Assembly: GCA_020854035.1 (NCBI GenBank)
Contig: JADZGE010000031.1
Span: 62,001-126,000 of the forward strand
Source of the DNA: Burkholderiales bacterium
GTDB taxonomy: Bacteria > Pseudomonadota > Gammaproteobacteria > Burkholderiales > SG8-41
Direction of reading: 5' to 3'
DNA length: 64,000 bases
The notes under the pieces are model-generated. The model worked only from the letters and a program-made list of their open reading frames with translations, had not been told where the DNA came from and ran no database searches. This document shows positions 17,220 to 25,401 of the stretch, piece after piece; the stretch's first letter is position 1; each line of letters opens with the position of its first letter. The position numbers were made by a program, and so were the translations under genes.

Positions 17220-18445
17220 TCCGGCGGCATATCGAGGATGCCATCCGGCGGGCGTTGGCCGATACCCCGGTCGTTCTGCTCAATGGCGCCCGGCAGACCG
17301 GCAAGACCACGATTGCCCAGGCCGTCGCGCGGAAGAGCGGAGCGCAGTTCTTCACCTTCGACGATGCCGCGACCCTCGCGCTGGCCGCCGGTGATCCCGC
17401 CGGGTTCGTCGGCAACCTGCCGGCCCCCGTCGTCCTCGACGAAATCCAGAAAGTGCCGGACCTGTTCCCCGCCATCAAGCTGGCGGTGGACAGCAACCGC
17501 AAGCCCGGCCGCTTTCTGCTGACTGGTTCGGCCAACGTGATGACGCTGCCGCGCCTGTCCGAATCGCTCGCCGGGCGTATGGATGTGATACCTCTGTTTC
17601 CCTTCTCGGCCGGGGAGCGCGCCGGTCGGCGCGAGGGGTTCGTGAAGCGACTGTTTGCAGGCGAAATCGCGAAATCGAAACCGGCCTTCTCGGGCGGTGA
17701 CCTTGCAGCGCGATTGTCGCTAGGTGGTTACCCGGAGGCGGTTCAGCGAAAAGCGGCGGATCGCCGCTCGGCGTGGTTCGCCTCCTACATCTCCACGATA
17801 CTGCAGCGGGACGTTCGTGATCTCGCACGGGTGGATGGTCTGCACGCCCTGCCGAACCTGCTCAAGCTGCTGGCCGCGCGCGCATCCTCGCTGCTGAATC
17901 TTGCCGACGTGGGCCGTGACGCTACTCTCCCCCATACGACGCTCACCCGTTACCTGACGTTACTCGAAACCGTGTTCCTGGTTCATCGTCTGCCGGCGTG
18001 GTCGCCCAATCTCGGCAAGCGGCTGGTCAAGGCACCGAAGCTCCATCTCGTGGATACCGGCCTCGCCTGCCATCTCATCGGCGTGGACGCCAAACGGCTG
18101 CGCGAGGACCGATCGCTGTTGGGCCGGATGCTGGAGACCTTTGTCGTTGGAGAGCTCCGCAAACAGCTATCTTGGACTGAACCGCAAACGGCACTGTGCC
18201 ACTTGCGTACCGCCGCCGGCGCGGAAGTGGACGTGATCATGGAGCGGGCTGACGGCGCAGTTGCCGCCGTTGAAGTTAAGGCGAGCAGCACGGTAACGCC
18301 GGCTGATTTCGCGGCTATGCGGGTGTTGCGCGACCAACTCGGCAAGCGTTTTCGCGCCGGCGCCGTGCTCTGGTTAGGAGACCGGATCGTTCCGTTTGGT
18401 GACAGACTCTGGCTCGTGCCCTTGCCCGCTCTGTGGGCGGGGTGA
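17216..18445 (+). CDS. AAA-type ATPase with DUF4143 domain
   Basis: The ATG at 17216 starts MIRRHIEDAIRRALADTPVV and gives 409 residues. Walker A is GARQTGKTT (about 23-31) and Walker B VVLDEIQKVPDLF. Then come LLTGSANVMTLPRLSESLAGR, a winged-helix DUF4143 core (YISTILQRDVRDLA, then TTLTRYLTLLETVFLVHRL), and a nuclease-like fold with GAEVDVIMERADGAVAAVEV. Length and motifs fit the ATP-binding/DUF4143 family, whose function is unresolved. It is related to but clearly divergent from the protein at 11167-12348, so both probably arrived separately. Confidence 0.8.
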   Translation: MIRRHIEDAIRRALADTPVVLLNGARQTGKTTIAQAVARKSGAQFFTFDDAATLALAAGDPAGFVGNLPAPVVLDEIQKVPDLFPAIKLAVDSNRKPGRFLLTGSANVMTLPRLSESLAGRMDVIPLFPFSAGERAGRREGFVKRLFAGEIAKSKPAFSGGDLAARLSLGGYPEAVQRKAADRRSAWFASYISTILQRDVRDLARVDGLHALPNLLKLLAARASSLLNLADVGRDATLPHTTLTRYLTLLETVFLVHRLPAWSPNLGKRLVKAPKLHLVDTGLACHLIGVDAKRLREDRSLLGRMLETFVVGELRKQLSWTEPQTALCHLRTAAGAEVDVIMERADGAVAAVEVKASSTVTPADFAAMRVLRDQLGKRFRAGAVLWLGDRIVPFGDRLWLVPLPALWAG

Positions 18446-18520
18446 GTCGGTCTCCGAGGAACGGCGGCCGTCTCGATGCCGGCTTGCTTTTCGCAGTATC
18501 GCCGGGCGCGTGCCTGAGAA

Positions 18521-18762
18521 CGCCTGTGCCGTATTTGTGCCGTAGTTCGCTTCGAGTGAGATTGGTTTCCCTGTGAGCGAAATTGGAATCGAATTGGCAA
18601 GGTTTGGTAAGTGACTGATTTGCAAACACGCAGGATCGAACCGAACGACTCATTATCCCTTGGTCGAAGGTTCGAGTCCTTCCAGACCCCCAAAAATCAA
18701 GACGTTGCGCGTTTCCGACCGAGGGATTACAGGCGCAGCGTATCAATTTCGTATCACTTTTC
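18521..18762 (+). repeat. att-like repeat 3 with tRNA-Met 3' end
   Basis: It has the same order as repeat 1: CGCCTGTGCCGTATTTGTGCC, the ~120-base flank, the tRNA-Met 3' piece (18649-18692), then AAAATCAAGACGTTGCG and GTATCAATTTCGTATCACTTT. The tRNA piece has decayed: the anticodon loop reads CTCATTA and the CCA end is altered. The interval 18446-18906 holds only this element and unassigned DNA. Confidence 0.75.
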
Positions 18763-18906
18763 CCCGCGGAAATCCCCTGATCGAGTTCGACACACAATCG
18801 GGACGGCATATTGAACAGGTAGATGCGTTGCTTACAAGCCGGACGCGCGCGAGAACGTATCACTTTCGGGAATTTCCAGTCCCATGGTCGTCAGGGTTCA
18901 GCAGAC

Positions 18907-20132
18907 TCACTTCGCCGCCGTAACGTGCCCCGGTGCTTTGGCCACGAAAACCCTGGAGGTCGATGTCGGCGCGGCGAGCAATTCGCGAATGCGGCCTTCG
19001 ATCTCGTCCACGGCGCTGCAACGCTTCGCCGCTTCGATGGCGCTGGAATAGGCTGACAGCACATCGAGACCGGTAATCTCGTAGCCGTATCCGGCAGCGA
19101 TCCAGTGCAGTGCGGCCAGGCCGGCTTCGGCGGCGAACCGCGGAGTCGTCTCTGCAAAGTCGCGTGCCGCCCTCGTCAGCGTGCGCGGATCGCAGGGACC
19201 GCGCTGGGCAAGTGCGATGGCCTCCTCATAGAGCCCTGCGCCTTCGCCGCGGCGAACCACTTCCCTTCTTGACCCGGCGTGCTCGCGACCAGGCCGTCGA
19301 GAATCTTCGCGGGCGTCTTGGTCGGGTACTTCTTCGCGATCGAGCGGAAGGTGGCGAGAAACGTCGTTCCTTGATTGGCCTCGACCGAGTGGCGCGCATA
19401 CGCCTCGTCGGCAAATCCCGAGGAGAGCAGGATTTCCTCGCACGCTCGTGCGATCGCGATCGGGTTGACGTTCAGTCCTTGACTTGCTTCGGCATAGCGG
19501 ATCGCGTCCGCCTTGCTGCCCATGGCCGCCAGGGCCTTGACGCCCCACTGGCGGTAGTGCCACATGGAGTATGGCGCTTTCTCGACAAGCGCGAGGAGTT
19601 CGTCGTGGCGCCCGGCGTGGAACAGCGCGCTCACGCACGCGATCGTGCCGTGGAAGTAGCTTCCGGGCTTCGTGTTCGGGCTCCACACCATCTCGACCGT
19701 GCCGATGAGCTGGTCCGCCCACGCTGAAGCGCGCTCGCGCGATGCGCACAACTCGCCCCAGTAGTCGCCCAGAAGCTCGATATGGGGGATCGCGTCGTCT
19801 TGATGCGCTTCCCAGAGCCGGTCGAGCCATCGGTTACGGGTCTCGTCGTCGACCGGCGCCTCGGCAATGATCTTCGCGCAGGCATCGATCGCATGATTAA
19901 CGGCCGTGCCGATCGCGCCGGAGGAGCTGTCGACCTGTTCGAGCGCCGGCGAGACCTTTTCGAGGAAGAGAACCGCGCCGGCGCCGGCAAGGGCGGGATC
20001 TTTCTTCGCCGCCTTCTGGATCTCGGCGGTGGCCTCCTTCACCCGCTGCACGGCGGGCTTGGAGCGCCAGCCGAAGGCGTGCCTGCGAAAGCGCGGCGCG
20101 AAGGCCCATTCGTGGGTGGGAGAGCGTGGCAC
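18907..20132 (-). pseudogene. Helical protein of unknown function, broken by a one-base frameshift
   Basis: The frame from a GTG at 20132 encodes soluble helical sequence (KEATAEIQKAAKKDPALAG, then LDRLWEAHQDDAIPHIELLG) up to about 19240. Sensible coding then continues in another frame from LYEEAIALAQRG through GLAALHWIAAGYGYE to the stop at 18907. A single base lost near 19232-19236 explains the switch. The joined product would be about 408 residues, TPR-like and without recognised catalytic motifs. It could be a true pseudogene or an assembly error. It is the last large gene of the island before the HigBA pair. Confidence 0.55.
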
Positions 20133-20180
20133 CGGTAATCACGCTTGACGAGAATAACGCATCGCGGTACTATTTTATCG

Positions 20181-20462
20181 GTGCCGATCAAGACGTTCAA
20201 GTGTGCCGATACGGAGGCCTTGTTCGGGCTTCGGCGCGTGGCACGGTTCGCGAACATCGAGCGCCCGGCGCTGCGAAAGTTGAAACAGCTGGACCTGGCG
20301 CGACGCATCGAGGACATGCGCGCACCGCCTGCGAATCGTCTGGAGCAGCTGAAGGGCGATCGCGCGGGCCAGTGGAGCATCCGTGTGAACGATCAGTTCC
20401 GCATCTGCTTTCGCTGGACAGGCATCGATGCGGAAGACGTCGAAATCGTAGATTACCATTGA
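20181..20462 (+). CDS. higB: HigB/RelE-type ribonuclease toxin
   Basis: The GTG at 20181 starts VPIKTFKCADTEALF, the canonical N-terminus of HigB-1-type toxins. The 93-residue chain then has RKLKQLDLARRIEDMRAPP, an LKGDRAGQWSIRVNDQFRIC strand pair with the basic catalytic face, and the closing DAEDVEIVDYH. HigB proteins cut mRNA at the ribosome. A TATTTT-like -10 box lies just upstream. The antitoxin gene follows after 11 bases, the normal toxin-first higBA order. Confidence 0.85.
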   Translation: MPIKTFKCADTEALFGLRRVARFANIERPALRKLKQLDLARRIEDMRAPPANRLEQLKGDRAGQWSIRVNDQFRICFRWTGIDAEDVEIVDYH

Positions 20463-20473
20463 AGGAGGTCGGC

Positions 20474-20794
20474 ATGAGCAGGAAGCTGAAACCCGTGTCG
20501 CCCGGCGAAATGCTAGCCGAGGAGTTTTTGAAGCCGCTGGGTTTGAGCAACTACCGGCTGGCGAAGGAGATCGGCGTGCCCGCTCAGCGGATCGGCGAGA
20601 TCCTCGCCGGCAGGCGCGCCATCACCGCGGACACCGATCTGCGGCTGTGCCGGTTCCTCGGGCTCTCCGATGGCTGGTGGCTACGGCTACAGGCCGACTA
20701 CGACACCGAAGTCGCGAAGGCAGCGCTTGCAAAGTCGCTCGCGAAGATCAAGCCGTGGAAGGAACCCCCGGCATCGCAGCCCGGCGACGGCTAA
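20474..20794 (+). CDS. higA: HigA-type XRE antitoxin
   Basis: An AGGAGGT site precedes the ATG at 20474. The 106-residue protein has the HigA signature PVSPGEMLAEEFLKPLGLS, then an HTH (YRLAKEIGVPAQRIGEILAG) and the WWLRLQADYD helix. It should bind and neutralise the HigB toxin and repress the operon. The C-terminal end abuts an integrase fragment, so the last residues may differ from the ancestral gene. Confidence 0.85.
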   Translation: MSRKLKPVSPGEMLAEEFLKPLGLSNYRLAKEIGVPAQRIGEILAGRRAITADTDLRLCRFLGLSDGWWLRLQADYDTEVAKAALAKSLAKIKPWKEPPASQPGDG

Positions 20795-21083
20795 TCGCTT
20801 CCTGTCGGCTCTCGCGGAATCGCCAGCCGAGGAGCAAGGCCCGCTGTGGTTCGATGCCTTCTGGTATGCGGCGCTCGAAGCGGCGGGCATCAAGGATTTT
20901 CGCTTTCACGACCTGCGCCACTCTGCGGCGAGCTACCTTGCGATGAGCGGCACGACGACGGCGGAAATTGCCGCTGTTCTCGGACACAAGACGCTGCAAA
21001 TGGTGAAGCGATACCCGCACCTGAGCGACCAGCATACAGGGGCTGTGGTTGAGAGAATGACGGAAAACTTCTCGCTTGGATAG
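20793..21083 (+). pseudogene. Tyrosine integrase C-terminal fragment
   Basis: The frame encodes the catalytic C-terminus of a tyrosine recombinase: HDLRHSAASYLA (His and second Arg), GHKTLQMVKRYPHL (box His and the nucleophilic Tyr), and a usual tail. The N-terminal arm-binding domain and the first catalytic Arg are missing, so it cannot work. This is the only integrase trace in the island and lies near its right end, consistent with an element that inserted at a tRNA and later decayed. Confidence 0.8.
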
Positions 21084-21116
21084 CCCGTATCCAGCGATTG
21101 GCGTGGACGGTGGACG

Positions 21117-21320
21117 GTGGGCGTGGCGGACGGAATATTGACGGTCCAGTTGTTTGACGGGAAACGGAAACCGGCACTGGCGGACTGTCTCGCGAGACTT
21201 GAACGTGAACAGATTCGCGCGATGTTTGAGAAGGCCCTAGAAAAGGAACCGGAGCGCTGGCATTTCCCCGCGGCGTTCATGTCTTGCGCTACGTTCAAGA
21301 GGCATTGCGGCCTCGAATAG
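21117..21320 (+). CDS. Small hypothetical protein
   Basis: A frame of up to 67 residues from a GTG (21117 or 21123) reads GILTVQLFDGKRKPALADCL, then a charged helix and a HFPAAFMSCATFKRHCGLE end. The upstream DNA is a GTGGACG-type tandem repeat. I recognise no family, and coding status is uncertain. Confidence 0.35.
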   Translation: MGVADGILTVQLFDGKRKPALADCLARLEREQIRAMFEKALEKEPERWHFPAAFMSCATFKRHCGLE

Positions 21321-21444
21321 CGCGAAACGTTCCGCGCACATTTGGACCAGAAAACCCGCGCAATCTTCGAGCGAGTCGCGCAGAAGTTCATTGCGGTGTA
21401 AGGAAGAGCGGCACGCAAGGCTTTTCACTTAGCCTTATTCCAGC

Positions 21445-21690
21445 ATGGAAACTTGGCTCGTGTTTCTGGCAATCGCATTGCGGCCGTTGGCCTACCTCGT
21501 GCTATTCGCCGTTGCAGTTGCGCCTATGATTTGGCTTCCTTACAGGATCATTCCTGACGGAAAGCTAAAGGTTTTCCTGTTTAGGGTCAGGTCTGGTCCG
21601 GAGGCAACGCGACGCGACAAGGTTCTGATGACCGCGCTCGTGATTGGTTTCTACGCTGCGTTATTTGCTGCGGTGAGTCTATCCACCTGA
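21445..21690 (+). CDS. Small two-helix membrane protein
   Basis: The 81-residue protein has two hydrophobic segments (about 4-30 and 60-80) around a polar loop with RIIPDGKLKVFLFRVRSG. It should sit in the inner membrane as a hairpin. No family is recognised. It is followed closely by the lipoprotein-like gene and lies at the border between island and flagellar region. Confidence 0.5.
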   Translation: METWLVFLAIALRPLAYLVLFAVAVAPMIWLPYRIIPDGKLKVFLFRVRSGPEATRRDKVLMTALVIGFYAALFAAVSLST

Positions 21691-21847
21691 GGCGCTGAGA
21701 ATGATGAGCCGCGGTGCAGACCTTTCAAGGGCCCAACGTATAGACACATCGACTCGAACGCTCACACAAGTGGAGGTGGCACGGATTGCTGCGTTTGCTG
21801 AGATGGGTCATATGCCACCGGAGGACGCACGTAGGTTGCTGGGAAAT

Positions 21848-22450
21848 GTGAACCCGGCCCCATTTATTCATCGCGGCACGAGGGCTCTGTTTGCCATGCT
21901 CGCTCTCCCGGCACTCGCTGCCTGCGGTGGTATCGCGGACGAGTTCCTGCCGAACACCGAGCGCGGTCGCCTGGAGGTCAGCGTCGCCCGCGCCGTGAAC
22001 ACCAACCCGGACAACGTGACCGTGTCCGTGACCAACGAGCGGCTTCGGTTTGCCCGGGGCATGCTCGCGCGCACCTTGCCCCCGGGGATCGAAGTGCATG
22101 TTGACGTATCCGCCTCCGGGTTCGGGACGTACCGCTTCGGGGGAGGCTGGATCACGAACGGCGATCTCTACCTGGGACGACATGCCGTGCCGACCGAAAC
22201 AATCGAGGTCGTCTCGAGCGACGTGCGCGTCCTGGCGGTCGGGATCGTGCCGGATCCGACGAGCCCCGGCCGCCAGCAGGTGAAACCGATCACCCTCAAG
22301 CCGGGGACGGTGCGCCTCACCTTCAACACTTCGAAGGTCGACAAGAAGCGGCAGCGAATCGGCACTCGCATCGAGGACTCGCTGGTGCTGACCGCCAGCG
22401 AAAGCCCCGGACGCGACGTGAGCCCTGCGAGTGCAAAGCCCGGGAAGTGA
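21848..22450 (+). CDS. Putative lipoprotein of unknown function
   Basis: Starting at the GTG 21848 gives a typical lipoprotein leader: basic n-region HRGTR, hydrophobic core and the lipobox LAAC (Cys at residue 26). About 175 residues of beta-rich sequence follow, with GFGTYRFGGGWITNGDLYLG and a repeated charged C-terminal part. An in-frame ATG at 21701 would add 49 residues (LTQVEVARIAAFAEMGHMPP) and bury the lipobox, so I prefer the later start. Anchoring in the outer membrane is expected. The function is not recognisable. Confidence 0.5.
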   Translation: MNPAPFIHRGTRALFAMLALPALAACGGIADEFLPNTERGRLEVSVARAVNTNPDNVTVSVTNERLRFARGMLARTLPPGIEVHVDVSASGFGTYRFGGGWITNGDLYLGRHAVPTETIEVVSSDVRVLAVGIVPDPTSPGRQQVKPITLKPGTVRLTFNTSKVDKKRQRIGTRIEDSLVLTASESPGRDVSPASAKPGK

Positions 22451-22463
22451 CAGAAGCAAAGAC

Positions 22464-22480
22464 GGCCCGCGCTGCGGGCC
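22464..22480. terminator. Hairpin between convergent genes
   Basis: GGCCCGC and GCGGGCC close a three-base loop 13 bases after the lipoprotein stop and 34 bases before the 3' end of flgN. With no T-run on either strand it is at best a weak bidirectional terminator. Confidence 0.45.
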
Positions 22481-22514
22481 GGGTCAGGCCAGTCTACGCG
22501 CGCGGGAATTCAGG

Positions 22515-22988
22515 CTAGGCGCTCGCGCGCGATCGCGTGAGGTTGCCCGCGTGCGCGAGCCCGTCGCGCGAGTAGACGGGCGTTGCCTCGGGGCTGCCGG
22601 TGAGCAGCACCGCGAGCGCGGCGCTGGCGTGCTTCAGCTTGAGATCGATCAGGGCGCCGTTGCGCTCGTTCGCCTCGCTGATGCGGCGCACGCACGCGCG
22701 GAAGGCGTCGAGGCGCTGGCGCGCCCGCGGGCCGCTGCGCTCGCAGGCGATCTTCAATCCTTCCGCCCCCGGCGGCAACCCGGCTGCGCCCTGGGCAGCC
22801 TCGCGCGCGCGCGCGCGCTCGGCCGATCGGCGGGCGAGCTCCGTCTTCTCGAGCGCGAGCGCTTCGATGGTCTCGGGCGGGCAGGTGGGAAGCTCGGCCG
22901 CTTCGCGTTCCAGCAGCGCCTCCAGCGCCAGCGCCGCGGAGAGTTCCGCGGCGAGCGCGTCGATCACGCTGTCAGTCGGGCTCGGCAT
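22515..22988 (-). CDS. flgN: Flagellar export chaperone FlgN
   Basis: The 157-residue, nearly all-helical protein starts at ATG 22988 (MPSPTDSVIDALAAEL). It has the FlgN layout: a long hairpin with LEALLEREAAELP, an Arg-rich middle (LARRSAERARAREAA) and a C-terminal NERNGALIDLKLKHASAAL, where FlgN binds its clients. FlgN keeps FlgK and FlgL unfolded for the export gate, and both are encoded at the end of the neighbouring operon. It follows flgM in the same direction. A TTG at 23009 is another possible start. Confidence 0.85.
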   Translation of the reverse strand: MPSPTDSVIDALAAELSAALALEALLEREAAELPTCPPETIEALALEKTELARRSAERARAREAAQGAAGLPPGAEGLKIACERSGPRARQRLDAFRACVRRISEANERNGALIDLKLKHASAALAVLLTGSPEATPVYSRDGLAHAGNLTRSRASA

Positions 22989-23131
22989 GGTGCTCGGGCA
23001 AAAGCTCAAGGGGAGGATCTCAGCCGCCGGTGCACGCCGACAGACGCCGATGACGAACCAGTCCGGTCAACTTGCGTGTCACGAGTGACAGTAACCGGCC
23101 ATGAGCTGCAAGCGTGCGGCGGCTCAAGTCG

Positions 23132-23449
23132 TCACTTGCGCTCGCCCGCGAGGAGCTCGCGCACGGTGTCGAGCAACCGGTCGGCGATGGCTTCGGCATT
23201 GATCTGGAATCGGCCCTCCGCGATCGCCTGCCGGATCTCGGCCACTTTCGCCGCGTCGACGACCTCGCTGCCGGCCATGCGCCCTTCGATCGCCTGCAGC
23301 CGCGCGGCGAGATCGGAAAGGCGCACGTCCACGCTCGCGCCGTCGCCGCCCGCACGGGGCGCGCCGCCGCCGCCGCCATTCCGGAAGGCGCGGTTCTCGG
23401 TCGGCACTTCGCTGGCGAAGGGGGTGGTGAGCTTGTTCTCGATCTTCAT
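23132..23449 (-). CDS. flgM: Anti-sigma-28 factor FlgM
   Basis: The 105-residue protein begins MKIENKL, then has a Gly-rich disordered stretch. It ends with the conserved sigma-28-binding helices VVDAAKVAEIRQAIAEGRFQ and AEAIADRLLDTV. FlgM holds FliA inactive until the hook is complete and is then exported. A sigma-28-type promoter lies directly upstream, so the gene is under control of the factor it inhibits. An ATG two codons earlier is possible. Confidence 0.9.
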   Translation of the reverse strand: MKIENKLTTPFASEVPTENRAFRNGGGGGAPRAGGDGASVDVRLSDLAARLQAIEGRMAGSEVVDAAKVAEIRQAIAEGRFQINAEAIADRLLDTVRELLAGERK

Positions 23450-23479
23450 GGTCATGGGCCCGGTAAGGGGATTCCCCGG

Positions 23480-23506
23480 TTAACGGATACGGAACGGATA
23501 ACTTTA
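23480..23506 (-). promoter_or_regulatory. Sigma-28 (FliA) promoter for flgM-flgN
   Basis: Read on the minus strand, the -35 box is TAAAGTTA. It is followed by exactly 11 bases and the -10 box TCCGTTAA. The consensus is TAAAGTTT-N11-GCCGATAA, so 13 of 16 positions agree. It lies 31 bases before the flgM start. The neighbouring flgA is separated by this element. Confidence 0.75.
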
Positions 23507-23564
23507 GGCGGGGTGTGCCCCGGCGATCGGCCCGCCTGGGGTCGCCTGATGTTTCTTCGATAAA

Positions 23565-24335
23565 TCAGCCACCTGAGGGGACTTCGACGATCGGACCGGG
23601 GCGTGCGACGCCGCTCACCACCGGGCCCGACTGCGTGCGCACCTGGACCACCTGGCCGTCGCGAGCGTTGGTGATGGCGCGACCCTCGGCGGAGACCTGG
23701 AAGCCCCGGCCGCGGGAGACGACCTTCACCGCCTGACCCTGCTGAATGAGGAGCGGTGCGCGCAGCATGTCGTGGCGCAGCGGCTGCCCGGCCGCGAGGC
23801 CCAGCATCACCTGCTTCCCGACTGCGCCCTGCGGATCGGTCACCACGCCGGCCGGCAGGCGCGCGAGATCGCCGCGCTGCATGGAGATGTCCCCGGGCGC
23901 GAGCTGCTGGCCCTGCGCGAGCGGGCGCGCCGTCACGGCGTAGTGCGCGAGGACGTTCACCGTCACCGGTACGTACACCGTCCACGGCGTGCCGGCCCGG
24001 CAGCGCACCCCGACGGTCGTGTTGCCCCAGGGCGGCGCGCCGGGAGCGGCGAACGTCTCGAGCACCGGGCAGGCCGCAAGCTTTAGCCGCGGATCGAGCG
24101 CGCCCACGGTAAAGCTCACCTCGCCGGGCAACCCGGCGCTCTCGCGCTGCAGGTGATCCGAGACGGCCTTGCGAACGGCGGCGACCGCCTGCGGCTCGGC
24201 GGCGAGCGCGGCGAGCGCGGGCGCGAGCGCCGCCGCGAGGAGCGCGAGGAGGAGGAGCGAGCGGCGCACGACGCTGCCGTCACGTGCCGTCTCCCGTGGC
24301 GCGCCGCGCGCGGGCAGTGCTGTGGTATGCGGCAT
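23565..24335 (-). CDS. flgA: Flagellar P-ring assembly chaperone FlgA
   Basis: The ATG at 24335 has a good AAGGAGA site and gives 256 residues. A signal peptide (RRSLLLLALLAAALAPALA) directs it to the periplasm. The SAF-type domain follows, with VPVTVNVLAHYAVTARPLA, the GDISMQRGDLARLP turn and the closing VVQVRTQSGPVVSGVARPG. FlgA helps FlgI subunits form the P ring. It is divergent from flgB, the usual betaproteobacterial layout. Confidence 0.92.
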   Translation of the reverse strand: MPHTTALPARGAPRETARDGSVVRRSLLLLALLAAALAPALAALAAEPQAVAAVRKAVSDHLQRESAGLPGEVSFTVGALDPRLKLAACPVLETFAAPGAPPWGNTTVGVRCRAGTPWTVYVPVTVNVLAHYAVTARPLAQGQQLAPGDISMQRGDLARLPAGVVTDPQGAVGKQVMLGLAAGQPLRHDMLRAPLLIQQGQAVKVVSRGRGFQVSAEGRAITNARDGQVVQVRTQSGPVVSGVARPGPIVEVPSGG

Positions 24336-24493
24336 GGTTGTCTCCTTCGGTGCGAACGCCATCTCACCACCACGGGCCCCGGCGGCGAGGGCCGAATTGA
24401 CGCGCTTTTGCTGCGCTAATCGCGGCATGGCGCCCGCCGTGGCCAACCTAGGATTGCGATCACGCCGCACCAGCGCGGCGCGGAGCGACCCGG

Positions 24494-24901
24494 ATGTTGA
24501 AGCGCCTCGACGACGAATTCGGCTTTCACGCGACGGCGCTCGACCTGCGCGCGCGGCGCCAGGAAGTGCTCGCTTCCAACATCGCCAACGCCGACACTCC
24601 GGGCTACAAGGCGCGCGACGTTGACTTCCGCAGGGAACTCGCCGCGGCGCTCTCCGGCGCGCCGCGCGGGGCGGAGGCCCGGCTCGTGCGGACTTCTGCA
24701 CGGCACCTCGGCGCCGGAGGCCCCGGCGGCGGCGCGCAGGCGCTGCTCTTCCGCGTGCCGGCGCAGGCGTCGGTCGACGGCAACACGGTCGAAATGGACG
24801 CCGAGCGCGCGCGCTTCGCGGAGAACGCGCTGCACTACGAAGCGAGCGTGACGCTGCTCAACATGCAGATCCGCAAGCTCCTCGCGGCGATACAGGGATG
24901 A
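24494..24901 (+). CDS. flgB: Flagellar basal-body rod protein FlgB
   Basis: The 135-residue rod protein carries the N-terminal family motif [18 protein letters not shown]. Its C-terminal helix ([20 protein letters not shown]) packs with the N-terminal one in the rod. It is exported without a cleaved leader through the flagellar type III gate and forms the proximal rod near the MS ring. It opens the flgBCDEFGHIJKL run. The 158-base gap to flgA must hold both promoters, but I found no convincing box. Confidence 0.93.
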   Translation: MLKRLDDEFGFHATALDLRARRQEVLASNIANADTPGYKARDVDFRRELAAALSGAPRGAEARLVRTSARHLGAGGPGGGAQALLFRVPAQASVDGNTVEMDAERARFAENALHYEASVTLLNMQIRKLLAAIQG

Positions 24902-24974
24902 ACGGGTTCTTCGCGCCGGAGCACGGCATTCCGGCAGGCTACTCGCCCAGGGCGTAGCGACGGGAGGAAAGCGA

Positions 24975-25379
24975 ATGGCACTCGACCGGGCATTCGACAT
25001 CGCGGCGAGCGCTCTCACGGCGCAGTCGCAGCGGCTGAACGTCGTCGCATCGAACCTCGCCAACGCCGACAGCGCCACCGGCGCCGACGGGCAACCCTAC
25101 AAGGCCCGGCAGGTGGTGTTCGCCGCCACGCCGCTCGCGCGCGAGGGCGCGGTGGGTGTGCGCGTCGCCGCGGTCGTCGATGACCCGTCGCCGGCGCGCC
25201 GCGTCTACGACCCGAAGCATCCGCTCGCCGACGCCGAGGGCTACGTGACGCCGGCGAACGTCAACGTGGTCGAGGAAATGGTGAACATGATCTCGGCCTC
25301 GCGCGCCTACCAGAACAACATCGAAGTCATGAATACCGCGAAGACGCTGATGGCGCGCACGCTGCGCCTCGGCGAGTGA
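24975..25379 (+). CDS. flgC: Flagellar basal-body rod protein FlgC
   Basis: The 134-residue protein has the rod N-terminal pattern ([20 protein letters not shown], then NLANADS). It ends with the conserved [20 protein letters not shown] and [18 protein letters not shown] helices. FlgC is a proximal rod subunit placed after FlgB. A GGGAGGAAAG site precedes the ATG. The 73-base gap from flgB and 22-base gap to flgD fit one operon. Confidence 0.95.
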   Translation: MALDRAFDIAASALTAQSQRLNVVASNLANADSATGADGQPYKARQVVFAATPLAREGAVGVRVAAVVDDPSPARRVYDPKHPLADAEGYVTPANVNVVEEMVNMISASRAYQNNIEVMNTAKTLMARTLRLGE

Positions 25380-25401
25380 GCGGGCGGCAGGGAGAAGCGC
25401 C

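Noticed and set aside
24336-24493. A sigma-54 promoter before flgB
   Set aside because: GG and GC dinucleotides near TTGC are at the wrong distance (13 rather than 10 bases); no convincing match was found on either strand.
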